Source of the DNA: Clostridiales bacterium UBA7044
Lineage (GTDB): Bacteria; Bacillota; Clostridia; Oscillospirales; Oscillospiraceae
NCBI GenBank assembly: GCA_002493965.1
Contig: DLAP01000048.1
Coordinates: 36,205-97,622 of the forward strand
Reading direction: 5' to 3'
DNA length: 61,418 bases
Position numbers and translations under genes: made by a program. This document shows positions 6,450 through 16,191 of the stretch, piece by piece; the stretch's first letter is position 1; each line of letters starts with the position of its first letter. Under the pieces are notes generated by a model that saw only the letters and a program-made list of their open reading frames with translations, did not search any database and was not told where the DNA came from.

Positions 6450-9400
6450 TTACTCGATTGCCACGAACCGCTCCAGATGGAAGAAATACAGGTATTTCCC
6501 TTTGATGGGCTGCCCATAGATTCGGCTGAGGGCTTCCCCGTAGACCTCCAACTGAGGACGGTAACGCTCTGTCGCCTTCCAAAGGGTGTCCTCTGTTACA
6601 TGGTCCGTTTTGAAGTCCAGAATGGTAATGCCGTCCGCTTCCAGCAGAGCGCAGTCCACAACGCCCTGCAGCAGCACCTGTTCCCCCTCCAGATTCTCTC
6701 CGTAATGGCTGCCGTCATCCAGAATAGAGAACTTAAATTCCCGTAAATAGGGTGTCCCAGTGCGGAGCTTCCAGCCAAAATCGGTAGCAAAGAACCGGGC
6801 AAGCTTGCCGCAGTTTACCAGCTTTCCCTGTTCCCCGGGGAGATAGCCCTCCTCCACCAGCCGGGTAATTTCCCGGGAAACCCCCTCTTCGCTGTCACAG
6901 ACTTCATAACGAATATATTGGAGGGCAGCGTGGATGGCCGTACCATAGTCCTTTCCTCCGGGCTCACAGGACAGGAACGCCGGGTCACGCCAGAGGCGGG
7001 TTGGATGCTTCGGCTCCCGGGTATCTTCCGCGGCTTCCTCATCCTTCACCCGGCCCTTTCTGCCTGTGGCCGTCTGCTTGGAGGGCGCCTGGGTGGCGGC
7101 GATGTGGGTATACCGAAAGGCAAGGGCCCTTTTCAGCGTCTCCAGGGTTCCCTCCGGTATCGCTTCCGCCGCCTCATGATGCCGCTCCGGCTCCTGGGCG
7201 CCCTCCGGACTCTGGGCAATAGAGATTTTCCAGGGGTATTCCGACAGATGGGTCTTCTCCGGCCGCCCACCCAGGGCGTGGAGCTCTCCCGCTTCCGTCC
7301 GCCGGGTGGCCGTCAGCAGCACCCAATCACCCAGACAGGTTGCCTCCCGGCACAGAAGCGCTCCCCCATCGGCAGACTGCCGGAGGACAATATTTTTCAG
7401 GCGGCTGCCCAAATAAGGAGAGGCGTAGGTCATGACAAGATGGTCTCTAGCCCGGGTCATGGCCACATACAGCACCCGAAGCTCCTCTGACACGCTTTCC
7501 TTTTCCATTTTGACCGCAATGGCGCTTTTGGCGACGGAGGGGTAGCGGATCCGGCTCAGGCTGTCCGCTACGGATAGGCCCAGCCCCAATTCCTTATCCG
7601 ATAAAATCCGGGCCCGGAGATTTTCCCGATTGAATTTCCGGGAAAGGTTGCTTAAGAATACCACCGGGAACTCCAGCCCCTTGGATTTGTGGATACTCAT
7701 AATGGTAACGCATCCGCTGCCCGCTCCGCTATCCGTCGTCAGACCCCGTTCTTCCAGGGAGGTCAGGTAGTCCAGGAATTGGGACAGATCCCGGAGGCTT
7801 CCCTTCTCAAAGTCGGCAGCCAGCTGGTAAAAGGTCTGCAAATTGGCTTCTTTCGTTTCCCCTCCAGCCATGGCTGCATAGACACTGTCCAGCCTTGTCA
7901 GGGTCAGGCAGCGCTGGAGCAGACCCGTCAGCGTATTATGCCTCGCTTCCTGCCGAAGGTTTTCCAAAATATCCAGAAACGCCTTTGCCTTTGGGGTCTC
8001 CCAGGCCAGCAGGGCGTCATAGACGCTTCCCCTTTTTCTGCCGCTGCGCAGGGCCGCCAGCTCGTCGGCGGTAAAGCCGAATATGGGGCTTGCCAGGGTG
8101 CTGATCAGCGGAATGTCCTGACGGGGATTCAAAATTACCTGCAAAAATGCCCGCAGAGTCCCGATTTCCTCCGTTTCCAGCAGGTTCCCTCCGCCGCCGG
8201 TGGTACAGGGGATTCCTCTGTTCTCCAGTTCCCGCAGGAACAGGCTCCCGGCGCTTCCCGGGGAGCGGAGAAGGATCACAATGTCCTCCGGCGCCACCGG
8301 CTTCCATCCGGTTTCTGTACGGATCCGGGTACCCTCCCGGAGCATCTGCTGGATTTTATCCGCCACAAAGGCCGCTTCCTCCTGGTAGCCGCTTTCCCCG
8401 GTTTCCAGGGCGTACAGCTCAATGCCGGGTTCCGACAGGGGCTCGTGGGGGATTCCCTCCCGAAGGACTTCTCCTTCGCCGTAGGTTAGACCCCCCACCT
8501 CCGGACGCATGCAGGTCCGGAAAACGTCGTTTACCCCTTCGATGATCTCTCCGCCGGAACGGAAATTGTGGCTGAGCAGCACCTTTCTTCCCGTCCCCGG
8601 CTGTGCGTCTTCCACATCTGCGTAAGCATGGTATTTCCGGAGGAAGATTTCCGGGTCCGCCAGTCGGAACTGATAAATGGACTGTTTTACGTCTCCCACC
8701 AGGAAGCAGTTCCCTCTCTCCCCGGTCAGCGCACGGAAAATCGCGTCCTGTACGCCGTTGGAGTCCTGGTATTCGTCCACCATGATCTCCCGGTACCGCC
8801 GTCCGATCTCCATGGCCGCGGCGGTGGGACCGCTCCGGGACTTTCCCAGGAGCAGGTCCAGGGTCTTGTGTTCCAAATCCCCAAAATCCAGGATCCGACG
8901 GCTCCTTTTCGCGGCGGAATAGGCATCATCAAACCGCCCTACCAGTTTCACCAGGGCCCGTACACCGGCAGCGGTCTGGGACATATCCGAAAGCACCTGG
9001 GCGGAGTTATCCGTGAAGGCGCTGAGCTTTTTCCCCAGGCCCTTTTTACAGGCGTCCCTCTGGGCCTTGATCCTCTCTTCCAGTTCCGGATCCGGTTTGT
9101 TTCTGGAGAAGATCAGCTTGCCATAGTCGATATTTCGGTTTTTATGAATATCATCCCATGTAGCCAGGCGCTCCAGGGCTTCCAGTTGGTATACCGTGCT
9201 GCGCAGATTGGCCTCTGCCTTGTTAAGGCCCGGACATTCTTCCGCCTCCTTGGCGCTCTCTTTCAGAATCTCCGTCTGGCAGCGCAGATATTCGTGGAGG
9301 TCGTCGATGAGATACCGACCCCACTTTGTTTCCGAGGCATCGGTCATCTCCGTCACATCGGCAGCATCCGCGCATTCCTGTAACCACCCTTCCGGATCCA

Positions 9401-9962
9401 GGTGACATCGGGCGCTGTCAAACACCTGCCCGATAATTTCCGGCACCAGCCGATCGTCCCGGCCCAGGCCCTGGGTGTCCACCAGGGTGCGGAAGTCCGG
9501 ATCCTCCCCGGCCTCCTCATAAGCCTGCTCTAGTATCTCACTGAGAATGTTCTCCCGAAGCTCCAGGCATTCATTTTCATCCGCCACCCGGAAGTCCGCG
9601 GCAATGTCCAGCCGATAGGCATATTCCCGGAGCAGATCACCGCAAAAGCCGTGAACCGTAGAGATTTTCGTCAGAACCAGACGCTGCATCTGCTTTTGCA
9701 GATGACGGTTTTCCGGTTCCTGGGCAATGCGCTGGCTGAGTTTCGCGGCGATCTTTCCCCGAAGCTCGGAGGCCGCGGCCTTCGTATAAGTAATGATCAC
9801 AAAGTCATCCAGATTCGCCGGGTCCTTTGGGTCCGTTAGATAGCCCAGCAGGCGGTCCACCAGCACCTTGGTCTTGCCGGACCCGGCGGCAGCAGACACC
9901 AGAAGCTCTCCGCCCCGGTCCTCTACAGCCTGTCTCTGTTCCCGGGTCAGCTTATCCGCCAT
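6450..9962 (-). CDS. addA: ATP-dependent helicase/nuclease subunit A
   Basis: AddA (1170 residues) is the UvrD-type 3'-5' helicase and nuclease subunit of AddAB, which resects double-strand breaks for RecA loading in Firmicutes. Seen: Walker A SAAAGSGKT with K30, the Walker B box VDEYQDSN in the first third, QSIYQFR, helicase motifs GLEFPVVFL and LRVLYVAMTRA, and a C-terminal RecB-type nuclease domain with ILDFKTDHV. Length matches the family. The start overlaps the end of addB by 11 bases, so the two are translationally coupled. Confidence 0.97.
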   Translation of the reverse strand: MADKLTREQRQAVEDRGGELLVSAAAGSGKTKVLVDRLLGYLTDPKDPANLDDFVIITYTKAAASELRGKIAAKLSQRIAQEPENRHLQKQMQRLVLTKISTVHGFCGDLLREYAYRLDIAADFRVADENECLELRENILSEILEQAYEEAGEDPDFRTLVDTQGLGRDDRLVPEIIGQVFDSARCHLDPEGWLQECADAADVTEMTDASETKWGRYLIDDLHEYLRCQTEILKESAKEAEECPGLNKAEANLRSTVYQLEALERLATWDDIHKNRNIDYGKLIFSRNKPDPELEERIKAQRDACKKGLGKKLSAFTDNSAQVLSDMSQTAAGVRALVKLVGRFDDAYSAAKRSRRILDFGDLEHKTLDLLLGKSRSGPTAAAMEIGRRYREIMVDEYQDSNGVQDAIFRALTGERGNCFLVGDVKQSIYQFRLADPEIFLRKYHAYADVEDAQPGTGRKVLLSHNFRSGGEIIEGVNDVFRTCMRPEVGGLTYGEGEVLREGIPHEPLSEPGIELYALETGESGYQEEAAFVADKIQQMLREGTRIRTETGWKPVAPEDIVILLRSPGSAGSLFLRELENRGIPCTTGGGGNLLETEEIGTLRAFLQVILNPRQDIPLISTLASPIFGFTADELAALRSGRKRGSVYDALLAWETPKAKAFLDILENLRQEARHNTLTGLLQRCLTLTRLDSVYAAMAGGETKEANLQTFYQLAADFEKGSLRDLSQFLDYLTSLEERGLTTDSGAGSGCVTIMSIHKSKGLEFPVVFLSNLSRKFNRENLRARILSDKELGLGLSVADSLSRIRYPSVAKSAIAVKMEKESVSEELRVLYVAMTRARDHLVMTYASPYLGSRLKNIVLRQSADGGALLCREATCLGDWVLLTATRRTEAGELHALGGRPEKTHLSEYPWKISIAQSPEGAQEPERHHEAAEAIPEGTLETLKRALAFRYTHIAATQAPSKQTATGRKGRVKDEEAAEDTREPKHPTRLWRDPAFLSCEPGGKDYGTAIHAALQYIRYEVCDSEEGVSREITRLVEEGYLPGEQGKLVNCGKLARFFATDFGWKLRTGTPYLREFKFSILDDGSHYGENLEGEQVLLQGVVDCALLEADGITILDFKTDHVTEDTLWKATERYRPQLEVYGEALSRIYGQPIKGKYLYFFHLERFVAIE

Positions 9963-12900
9963 GGGGCTTTCCCTCCTTCCCGATCTCCTCCCAGAATCGC
10001 TGGGCGGTCATGGCTTTATAATTCCGGCGGCCCTCCACGGTTGCCTTGTGGCAGATGGCGCCGTAGGGGCAGTAGGCACAGGCATCATGACTGCTGCCCC
10101 GGGTGTAGGGATTGGGTGTCACATTTCCGGAGGCAATATCATCCACCATAGAAGCCAGAGTCTCAAAGATATAGTCCTTCAAAAGGGCCATCTGGTCCCG
10201 GCTGGCTAGATCCCCGCTTAGGCTTCCGTCCTTTTTGACACTGTAGTCCATCCGCTTAGGGCTGTCTCCGGGCTCCATGGCCTGCAGAACGGCCTCATCC
10301 GCCAGGAGCAATCCCTTGCGCTTCCAGCTTGACAGCCGTTCCTTATCGGCTTCTTCCTCCGTCAGTCTTCCGTCTGCGGGAAGATAAGGCGCTCTCGCTG
10401 GAAAATATTGGACACCGGCAGGCACTGGATGAGGCCCCAGGGCCGCATGGCCGCTTTCCCGGAGGGCGAACAGATACAATAGCATCTGAAGCCCCACCCC
10501 GTTAAACACATCGCAGTAGTCAAAATCCTTTTTCCCGGTTTTGTAGTCCACCACCCGATAATAAATGCTGCCGTGGTCGTTCCAGACATCCATCCGGTCA
10601 ACATAGCCCCGCAAAATGGCATTGATTTGGTCGTTGGGCACCGCGATAGCGGGCAGGCCATCCCTTCCGCCAAAGTCCACCTCAAAGTCCGCCGGTTCAA
10701 ACTCGGATGCCTGCAGCTCTTGCCACAGCTCCGCCACCACCATATCCAGCTCCTGCATATTTCGGCGGAACAGGTAAGTTACCCGCTGGGAATCCAACTC
10801 GCTGAACCGTTCTTTTGCGTAGACTTCGCTGAAGCGATGGGCGATTTCCTCGGTTTCTTCCAAGGAAACGCAGTGGAAGCCCCCCAAGGTTTTGACTTCC
10901 TTGCAGGTATGCTCCAAAACATCATGGACGTAGGTACCAAACTCCGCCGGGTCGATCTCCGCCTCCTTCCGCTCCTGGGCCCGTATCCCGTATTTCAGGA
11001 AGTAGGCAAGGCGGCAGTTTGCCTGCTGATCGATCTGGGAGGCAGAGAGATTCAGCGTGTCTCCGTAAAGCGCGCGGATATTTTCCTTCTCCACCCTTCC
11101 CAGGGAATAATCCCTGCGGCGGCAGACGGAATCGTAGCCTTCCCGGACGCCCAGCGCCTCCGCCTGGGCCCGGGCATTCCAGCGAGCCAGATACGCGCCG
11201 GCCTCAAAGGGATCCGCCGGGACAAAGCTCTGCCCTTTGAGGATTTCTTCCTCTCCTCCCGCCAGTTCCGCCAAACGCCGGAACACATAGGATGGCTGAT
11301 CCGAGGCGCAGTAGACCCGGATGGTCTCCATGGCCCCGCAGAAGACCCCGTAGATTTCCGCAAACTCCGCCTGCACACCTTCCATGGCGCCGCCAGTGAG
11401 TGGGACCCCCATTTGACGCAATGCTACCCGCTCCTGATCCGTCAGCACGCCAGTGGAACCGGTATAACCGGGGAGTTTTCCTTCCTCCGCGCCCAGTAAA
11501 ATCAGATGCTTCTGCTGGTTACATCGCATGGCCGTCACAGGACCCATCTGCACCGCGTCCAGCACAGGCGGGATGGTGCCCACGTCATACTGGCTCAGCA
11601 GCAGCCGCAGCAGCCGGGTAAAATGGTCGCTGTCCCAGTACGTCTCCCCCAGCACGTCATACATCTGCTCCAGGGCGGAAATCAGGATCTCCCAAAGCTG
11701 GTTCAGGATCTGGGCGCTGCGGTTATCTCCGGATGCGTCCAGGGCTTCCGCCATTTGGGAAAGGTTCTTTTCCAGGGAAATATCCTGTAAAAAAGCATAC
11801 AGGGCCGTGACCTGTCCCCGCAGATCCTTCGCCTCCCGGAACCCCTTCTGCAAACCCTCCAGGGGGGTAATGGCCTTTCTTCTGGCTTCATTCAGACGAT
11901 TCAGCCGCTCCTGCGCCTCCTTCGAGGGGATGCCGCTGAGACCGTCCGGGTGGTTTTTCCAGCTTCCCAGCCACTTCTGCCCCCGGATGCCCCAGAGAAT
12001 GGCGTAGTTTTCTACCAAATCACATTCATCCGGGCTGATAGGAGACAGCGCCGAGCGCAGATAACGGAGGGTACTTCTCTGATCAAAGCCCCCCAGCACC
12101 GCGTCCAGTGCCGTGAGTACTGTGGCGATTGCGTTTTTTTGCAGAATTTCTTCCGTACCGGACTGATAGACCGGAATGTGAAAGCGCCCAAAAATCAGCT
12201 CCACAAGGGGTTGGTACACCCCCATATCCGTACACACCAGGGCAATATCCCGGTAACGGGCACCCTGGGCGGTCAGGGCCAGCACCTGACGGGCCGCGTC
12301 CATACAGGCTCCGTAAGCTGACTGGGCACGGCAGGCGTGGAGGACGTTCCTTGCATCTCCCTTGGGAAGGTGCCCCTGAAACAGGGCCTCCCGGACAGAG
12401 GACAGGGGCATTTCCCGAGATGGAACAACCTCGATCCGGGCCTCCACACCGGCGCGCCTGGCGCATTCCACAAGCTCTTTCGCGGTGCTGCCCGCCTTTT
12501 CAAAGGACAGAAGAGTCGAGCTTACCTGGTCACAGTTTAGGCTCACAGTGACACAGGGAGACACCCGGATCAGGTGCTCCAGAATGGCAAGATTCTGCCT
12601 GGTAAAGTCCGGAAATCCGTCTATGTAAAACACATGAGTCTCACCGAAATCTCCCGCTTCCAGCTGTTCCAGCAGCCAGGTCATCTGGTCCCGGGGATCC
12701 CGCTTTCCCCGAAAACACAGGCTGTCATAGCTTTCCATCAGCAGGGAAAGCTCCTCCAGCTTCTGGGCAAGGCTGCCTTCCGTTTGCTCGGAAGCAGCCC
12801 GGAGATCCTGGGCGGAAATGCAGCAGCGCTTAAATTCATCCACGCCGTCAATCAGCCCCGTGAGGAACTCCGGCTGGGTCTGCACAGAGGCATAGGCTTT

Positions 12901-13212
12901 CAGCCTGCTGCTCAGCTGCCGGGCCGCCGCCGCCATAGCTACCACCCGGCCGCCATTATCTAAGGTTTCCCGGGCGGCAAATCCCATGGTGTCCGCCACC
13001 CGGCGATAAAGACGGGTAAAGGACAGAACCTCCGCAAACCTGCTGGCCGTGTCCCCCGCCGCCATACACAGGCGGCGCTCCGTATCGTGGGTAATGAGCT
13101 CCGGCACCATCAGAATCCGGTTTCCCTGACCCTGCCGGATGTCCCGGGAGATACGATCCAGGATCGTTTTTCGGTTTTCCGTCCAGTCCCGGCCCAAAAC
13201 CAAACGCAGCAT
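9952..13212 (-). CDS. addB: ATP-dependent nuclease subunit B
   Basis: AddB (1086 residues) is the second subunit of AddAB, with a RecB-type nuclease and an iron-sulfur cluster. The four cluster cysteines are visible: C733 (NCRLAYF) and C1045, C1048, C1054 (CAYCPYGAIC). The nuclease core has VVDYKTGKKDF. The start MLRLVLGR follows GGGGGCGGTGCC; an extension upstream runs through the promoter and is rejected. The N terminus lacks a Walker A: where AddB normally has GRxGSGKT, this protein has GRDWTENRKT. It is first in the addBA operon. Confidence 0.95.
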   Translation of the reverse strand: MLRLVLGRDWTENRKTILDRISRDIRQGQGNRILMVPELITHDTERRLCMAAGDTASRFAEVLSFTRLYRRVADTMGFAARETLDNGGRVVAMAAAARQLSSRLKAYASVQTQPEFLTGLIDGVDEFKRCCISAQDLRAASEQTEGSLAQKLEELSLLMESYDSLCFRGKRDPRDQMTWLLEQLEAGDFGETHVFYIDGFPDFTRQNLAILEHLIRVSPCVTVSLNCDQVSSTLLSFEKAGSTAKELVECARRAGVEARIEVVPSREMPLSSVREALFQGHLPKGDARNVLHACRAQSAYGACMDAARQVLALTAQGARYRDIALVCTDMGVYQPLVELIFGRFHIPVYQSGTEEILQKNAIATVLTALDAVLGGFDQRSTLRYLRSALSPISPDECDLVENYAILWGIRGQKWLGSWKNHPDGLSGIPSKEAQERLNRLNEARRKAITPLEGLQKGFREAKDLRGQVTALYAFLQDISLEKNLSQMAEALDASGDNRSAQILNQLWEILISALEQMYDVLGETYWDSDHFTRLLRLLLSQYDVGTIPPVLDAVQMGPVTAMRCNQQKHLILLGAEEGKLPGYTGSTGVLTDQERVALRQMGVPLTGGAMEGVQAEFAEIYGVFCGAMETIRVYCASDQPSYVFRRLAELAGGEEEILKGQSFVPADPFEAGAYLARWNARAQAEALGVREGYDSVCRRRDYSLGRVEKENIRALYGDTLNLSASQIDQQANCRLAYFLKYGIRAQERKEAEIDPAEFGTYVHDVLEHTCKEVKTLGGFHCVSLEETEEIAHRFSEVYAKERFSELDSQRVTYLFRRNMQELDMVVAELWQELQASEFEPADFEVDFGGRDGLPAIAVPNDQINAILRGYVDRMDVWNDHGSIYYRVVDYKTGKKDFDYCDVFNGVGLQMLLYLFALRESGHAALGPHPVPAGVQYFPARAPYLPADGRLTEEEADKERLSSWKRKGLLLADEAVLQAMEPGDSPKRMDYSVKKDGSLSGDLASRDQMALLKDYIFETLASMVDDIASGNVTPNPYTRGSSHDACAYCPYGAICHKATVEGRRNYKAMTAQRFWEEIGKEGKPHGG

Positions 13213-13239
13213 GGCACCGCCCCCTTTCTCTTTTTCTAT

Positions 13240-13268
13240 ATTGTAGCACATTCCGGCGTTAATCGCAA
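13240..13268 (-). promoter_or_regulatory. Sigma-A promoter of addBA
   Basis: On the minus strand: TTGCGA (13268-13263), 17 bases, TACAAT (13245-13240), about 28 bases before the addB start. Confidence 0.7.
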
Positions 13269-13276
13269 CGAGGACA

Positions 13277-13891
13277 TTATTGACAGAAGTAATTTTCCAC
13301 CCTTCCCAGGGCATCCAGCAGATAAAACCGGACCTCATATTCTTCTTCCCCGGTGAGGGCCCCCGTCAGGGAATCTGGGAAGCCCGCTCCCGCTGCCGTA
13401 TCGGCAAACCCTTCCGTAGTAGCAGGGACACACAGGGTGGGAAATACCACGCACCACCAGTTATGTCCTTTTCCTTCTCCAATGATGATTCGTAGGGATT
13501 CATATACCCCCGCTGGCAGGGTGAAGGTATCGTAAACCCGGGTATCAAAGGCCTCCCGGCACAGCGTCACGATCGCTTCCCCGGAATACCCTGCTTTTTC
13601 CAGGGCTGCGTTGGCAATTTCCTGGATTTTGGGAAGATTTTCTGTCAGATATGCCTTTGCCTGCTCTACGTCTCCAATGGCTTCCAGGTCCTCCCGGAGA
13701 CTTTCCGTCACCGCGTCCCGAACCTGAAGCTTGATATCCTGATCCTCCCGGCTGTCAGAATCCGCTACCACATGGAGCCGGATCAGGTCCTCACTGAGTC
13801 TTTTCCTGTCCGCAAGCAGGGTGCCGCTCCAGGCCGCCAGGGCAATCAGCAGACAGATTCCCATTCGTTTCAAACATTTCTTCATATCCAT
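13277..13891 (-). CDS. spoIIR: Stage II sporulation protein R
   Basis: SpoIIR (204 residues) is the forespore-made signal secreted into the intermembrane space that triggers SpoIIGA to process pro-sigma-E in the mother cell. It has an N-terminal hydrophobic export segment (about 9-27) and the family motifs LIRLHVVADSDS, DIKLQVRDAV and GEGKGHNWWCVVFP. The length is slightly short but complete. ATG 13891 is the first of two close candidates (MDMKK); both have a weak ribosome binding site. A sigma-F-type promoter and an inverted repeat lie directly upstream. Confidence 0.95.
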   Translation of the reverse strand: MDMKKCLKRMGICLLIALAAWSGTLLADRKRLSEDLIRLHVVADSDSREDQDIKLQVRDAVTESLREDLEAIGDVEQAKAYLTENLPKIQEIANAALEKAGYSGEAIVTLCREAFDTRVYDTFTLPAGVYESLRIIIGEGKGHNWWCVVFPTLCVPATTEGFADTAAGAGFPDSLTGALTGEEEYEVRFYLLDALGRVENYFCQ

Positions 13892-13894
13892 TAC

Positions 13895-13925
13895 CGTCCA
13901 TACTCAGATATCCTCAGTATGGACG
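13895..13925. promoter_or_regulatory. Inverted repeat in the spoIIR leader
   Basis: CGTCCATACT (13895-13904) and AGTATGGACG (13916-13925) are perfect complements separated by 11 bases. It starts 4 bases before the spoIIR start codon, so the mRNA 5' end could fold. Confidence 0.5.
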
Positions 13926-13953
13926 AAATTTTCCAGGATTATACAATGTATGC
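13926..13953 (-). promoter_or_regulatory. Sigma-F-type promoter of spoIIR
   Basis: On the minus strand: GCATA (13953-13949), 14 bases, GGAAAATTT (13934-13926). The classical sigma-F consensus is GCATR, 15 bases, GGHRARHTX; all defined positions match and the spacer is one base short. spoIIR is known to be sigma-F dependent. Confidence 0.65.
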
Positions 13954-14084
13954 TGTATTATCCTTGTTATAGGGCTTATTTTTTTCCAGAAGCAAGGCAA
14001 AAAATAATTGGCACTATCTTTTTGGCGCCCAAAACCGTTATACTATATGAAAGCGCTTTTTAAAACCAGAAGGGAGGTGGAACT

Positions 14085-14594
14085 GTGCGTGAGGATGGCC
14101 TGCTGATTCGCAGAATGAAAAGCGGAGACAATGACGCTATTGAAGAATTTGTGCGAAAATACTATCCCCAGATTCTTAGGTACTGCCGCCTCCACAGTCC
14201 CGACCTACATAGCGCCGAGGACATGACCCAGGAAACCTTCCTTCGATTTTTCCGCAGCCTGCCAAGCTACCAGCACTATGGGAAGGCGGCAAACTTCCTC
14301 TACGTCATTGCGGGAAACTGCTGCCGGGACGACTGGCGGCGTGCAAAGCCCCTTTCTTTGGAAGAGGTTCCGGAACCTTTTACGGAGGACATGGAGGAAA
14401 TCACCCGGGTGAGACTTGCCCTTTCCCAGCTTCCCGAGGAATTGCAGGAGGTGGCCACCCTGTTTTTCATTCAGGAGCGCAGGCAGACTGACATCGCCAA
14501 AATTCTGGGCATCAGCCTGCCCCTGGTCAAGTACCGGGTAGGAAAAGCCAAAAAGGAGCTAAAATCACTTCTCGGAGAGGAGGAAACCCCATGA
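14085..14594 (+). CDS. ECF-type RNA polymerase sigma factor
   Basis: A 169-residue sigma-70 family factor with only regions 2 and 4. Region 2 is about 8-75 (EEFVRKYYPQILRYCRLH, SAEDMTQETFLRFFRSL) and region 4 about 105-160 (SQLPEELQEVATLFFIQERRQTDIAKILGISLPLVKYRVGKAKKEL, helix-turn-helix at the end). GTG 14085 is used, after GGGAGGTGGAACT. Its stop overlaps the next start (ATGA), and the operon goes on with a membrane protein and an ABC transporter. The sigma factor probably controls this export system in response to envelope stress or a toxic compound; the signal is unknown. Confidence 0.9.
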   Translation: MREDGLLIRRMKSGDNDAIEEFVRKYYPQILRYCRLHSPDLHSAEDMTQETFLRFFRSLPSYQHYGKAANFLYVIAGNCCRDDWRRAKPLSLEEVPEPFTEDMEEITRVRLALSQLPEELQEVATLFFIQERRQTDIAKILGISLPLVKYRVGKAKKELKSLLGEEETP

Positions 14595-15313
14595 GACTTA
14601 ACATTCCCTGTGACGAGGAAAAGATTGCCAAAACCATCTGTCTGTCCAAGGCGGCGTTTTATCGGAGCGAGGCAGCCACTCCCCTATCCCGGTTTGACTT
14701 TCTGATTCAGCAGTCCCGCTATATCGGCAAGCGCTGGTGGCTCCTGCAAGGGCTGCTTCTTGCGCTGGTTCTGCTGCTTCTCCATGCATCCAAAACGCCC
14801 ATGTACCTGCAAAAATGTCTTGGGGTCACTGCGCCCTTGTTTGTCGTGCTGGCTCTGCCGGAACTGTGGAAGAACCGCAGCAGCGGGGCCATGGAAGTGG
14901 AATGCGCCGCCTACTATTCCCTGCGTCAAATCTACGCCGCCAGGCTGACACTCTTTATGGGGGTGGACTTTCTGCTGATCAGCCTTTTCCTGCTGGGCGT
15001 GTCCTGTCTGGGAAGGCTTACGGTTTGGGAAATCCTGATCAGCTTTGTACTTCCCTTCAATGTAAGCTGCTGCATTTGCTTTTCCTGTCTATATCGGGCC
15101 AAAGCATCCTCGCAGCTGCTTTCCGTCCTGCTGTGCATGGTCTGGACATTTCTGTGGAGCCAAATCGTTCTGACAGAGGGAATTTACGCAGCGGTGTCTC
15201 CCCTCGTTTGGGTGGGGATGCTGGCGCTGTCCTCCCTGTTTCTATTCTACAGTGTGGCCACAGGGCAGCAAAACATAAAACAAATATGGGAGGAAACACC
15301 ATTATGGAGTTGA
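14591..15313 (+). CDS. Membrane protein, probable anti-sigma or ABC partner
   Basis: A 240-residue integral membrane protein with about six transmembrane segments (from about residue 52) after a 45-residue hydrophilic N terminus (PCDEEKIAKTICLSKAAFYR). It is translationally coupled to the sigma gene upstream (4-base overlap) and overlaps the ABC ATPase start by 10 bases. The cytoplasmic head placed next to an ECF sigma factor suggests an anti-sigma role, though no zinc-finger HxxxCxxC is seen; it could instead be a transporter subunit. No family is recognised with certainty. Confidence 0.75.
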   Translation: MRLNIPCDEEKIAKTICLSKAAFYRSEAATPLSRFDFLIQQSRYIGKRWWLLQGLLLALVLLLLHASKTPMYLQKCLGVTAPLFVVLALPELWKNRSSGAMEVECAAYYSLRQIYAARLTLFMGVDFLLISLFLLGVSCLGRLTVWEILISFVLPFNVSCCICFSCLYRAKASSQLLSVLLCMVWTFLWSQIVLTEGIYAAVSPLVWVGMLALSSLFLFYSVATGQQNIKQIWEETPLWS

Positions 15314-16191
15314 AATTTACGAATTTAACCAAACAATTCGGAGATGTGGCTGCCGTTCAGAACGTGAGCCACACCCTGAGAAACGGGGTTTACGGGCTGC
15401 TGGGTGTCAACGGTGCGGGAAAAACCACCCTCATGCGGATGCTGACCACCCTCATTTCCCCTACCTCTGGAACCATCACTTGGAATGGCAAAGACATTTT
15501 CCAGATGGATGGAGAATATCGGCGGCTTCTGGGGTATCTGCCCCAGGATTACGGCTTCTACCCGGATTTTACCGTACAGGATTACCTACAGTACATCGCT
15601 GCCCTGAAAGGGATTCGGGAAAGCGTTGCCAGGCAGCGGGTCAAGACCCTGTTAAGTCAGGTTGGCATGGTGAAAGCAAGAGGCAAGAAAATGAAGACCC
15701 TGTCCGGCGGTATGAAGCGCCGGGTGGGCATTGCCCAGGCCATGCTGAACGACCCCAAGATACTAATTCTGGATGAGCCAACCGCCGGACTGGATCCCAG
15801 CGAGCGGATCCGGTTCCGGAATCTGATCAGTGAGCTCAGCGAAGACCGGGTGGTGCTGCTATCCACCCACATCGTTTCCGATGTGGAGTACATTGCCGGG
15901 GAAATCCTGCTCATGAAGGACGGTCAGATTACCGTCTCCGGTACGGCTGAAGAGGTGATTGCCTCCATGCCCCTGAAGGTCTGGCGGTGCGGTGTGAAAA
16001 AGGAAAGCATTGACAAAGTGCTTCGCTCCTATCAGGTGTCCAATGTCAAAACCATTCCCGGCGGGGCGGAACTGCGGATTTTGTCCGCCACACCGCCCAC
16101 TCCCGGGGCCGTGGAGGAAACTGCCACACTGGAGGATGTGTTCCTCTACCATTTCGGAGAAAGAGCAGGTGACGACCATGGTGCGCTATGA
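15304..16191 (+). CDS. ABC transporter ATP-binding protein
   Basis: A 295-residue ATPase of the exporter type. Walker A is GVNGAGKTT, the Q-loop region is YLPQDYG, the signature is LSGGMKRRVGIAQA, Walker B is ILILDEPTAGLD and the switch histidine is in STHIVSD. A C-terminal extension of about 75 residues is typical of bacitracin/lantibiotic-type and CcmA-like exporters. The start at 15304 follows GGGAGGAAACACCATT; a longer open frame from 14737 lies within the upstream gene in another reading frame. It pairs with the permease that overlaps its end. Confidence 0.95.
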   Translation: MELKFTNLTKQFGDVAAVQNVSHTLRNGVYGLLGVNGAGKTTLMRMLTTLISPTSGTITWNGKDIFQMDGEYRRLLGYLPQDYGFYPDFTVQDYLQYIAALKGIRESVARQRVKTLLSQVGMVKARGKKMKTLSGGMKRRVGIAQAMLNDPKILILDEPTAGLDPSERIRFRNLISELSEDRVVLLSTHIVSDVEYIAGEILLMKDGQITVSGTAEEVIASMPLKVWRCGVKKESIDKVLRSYQVSNVKTIPGGAELRILSATPPTPGAVEETATLEDVFLYHFGERAGDDHGAL

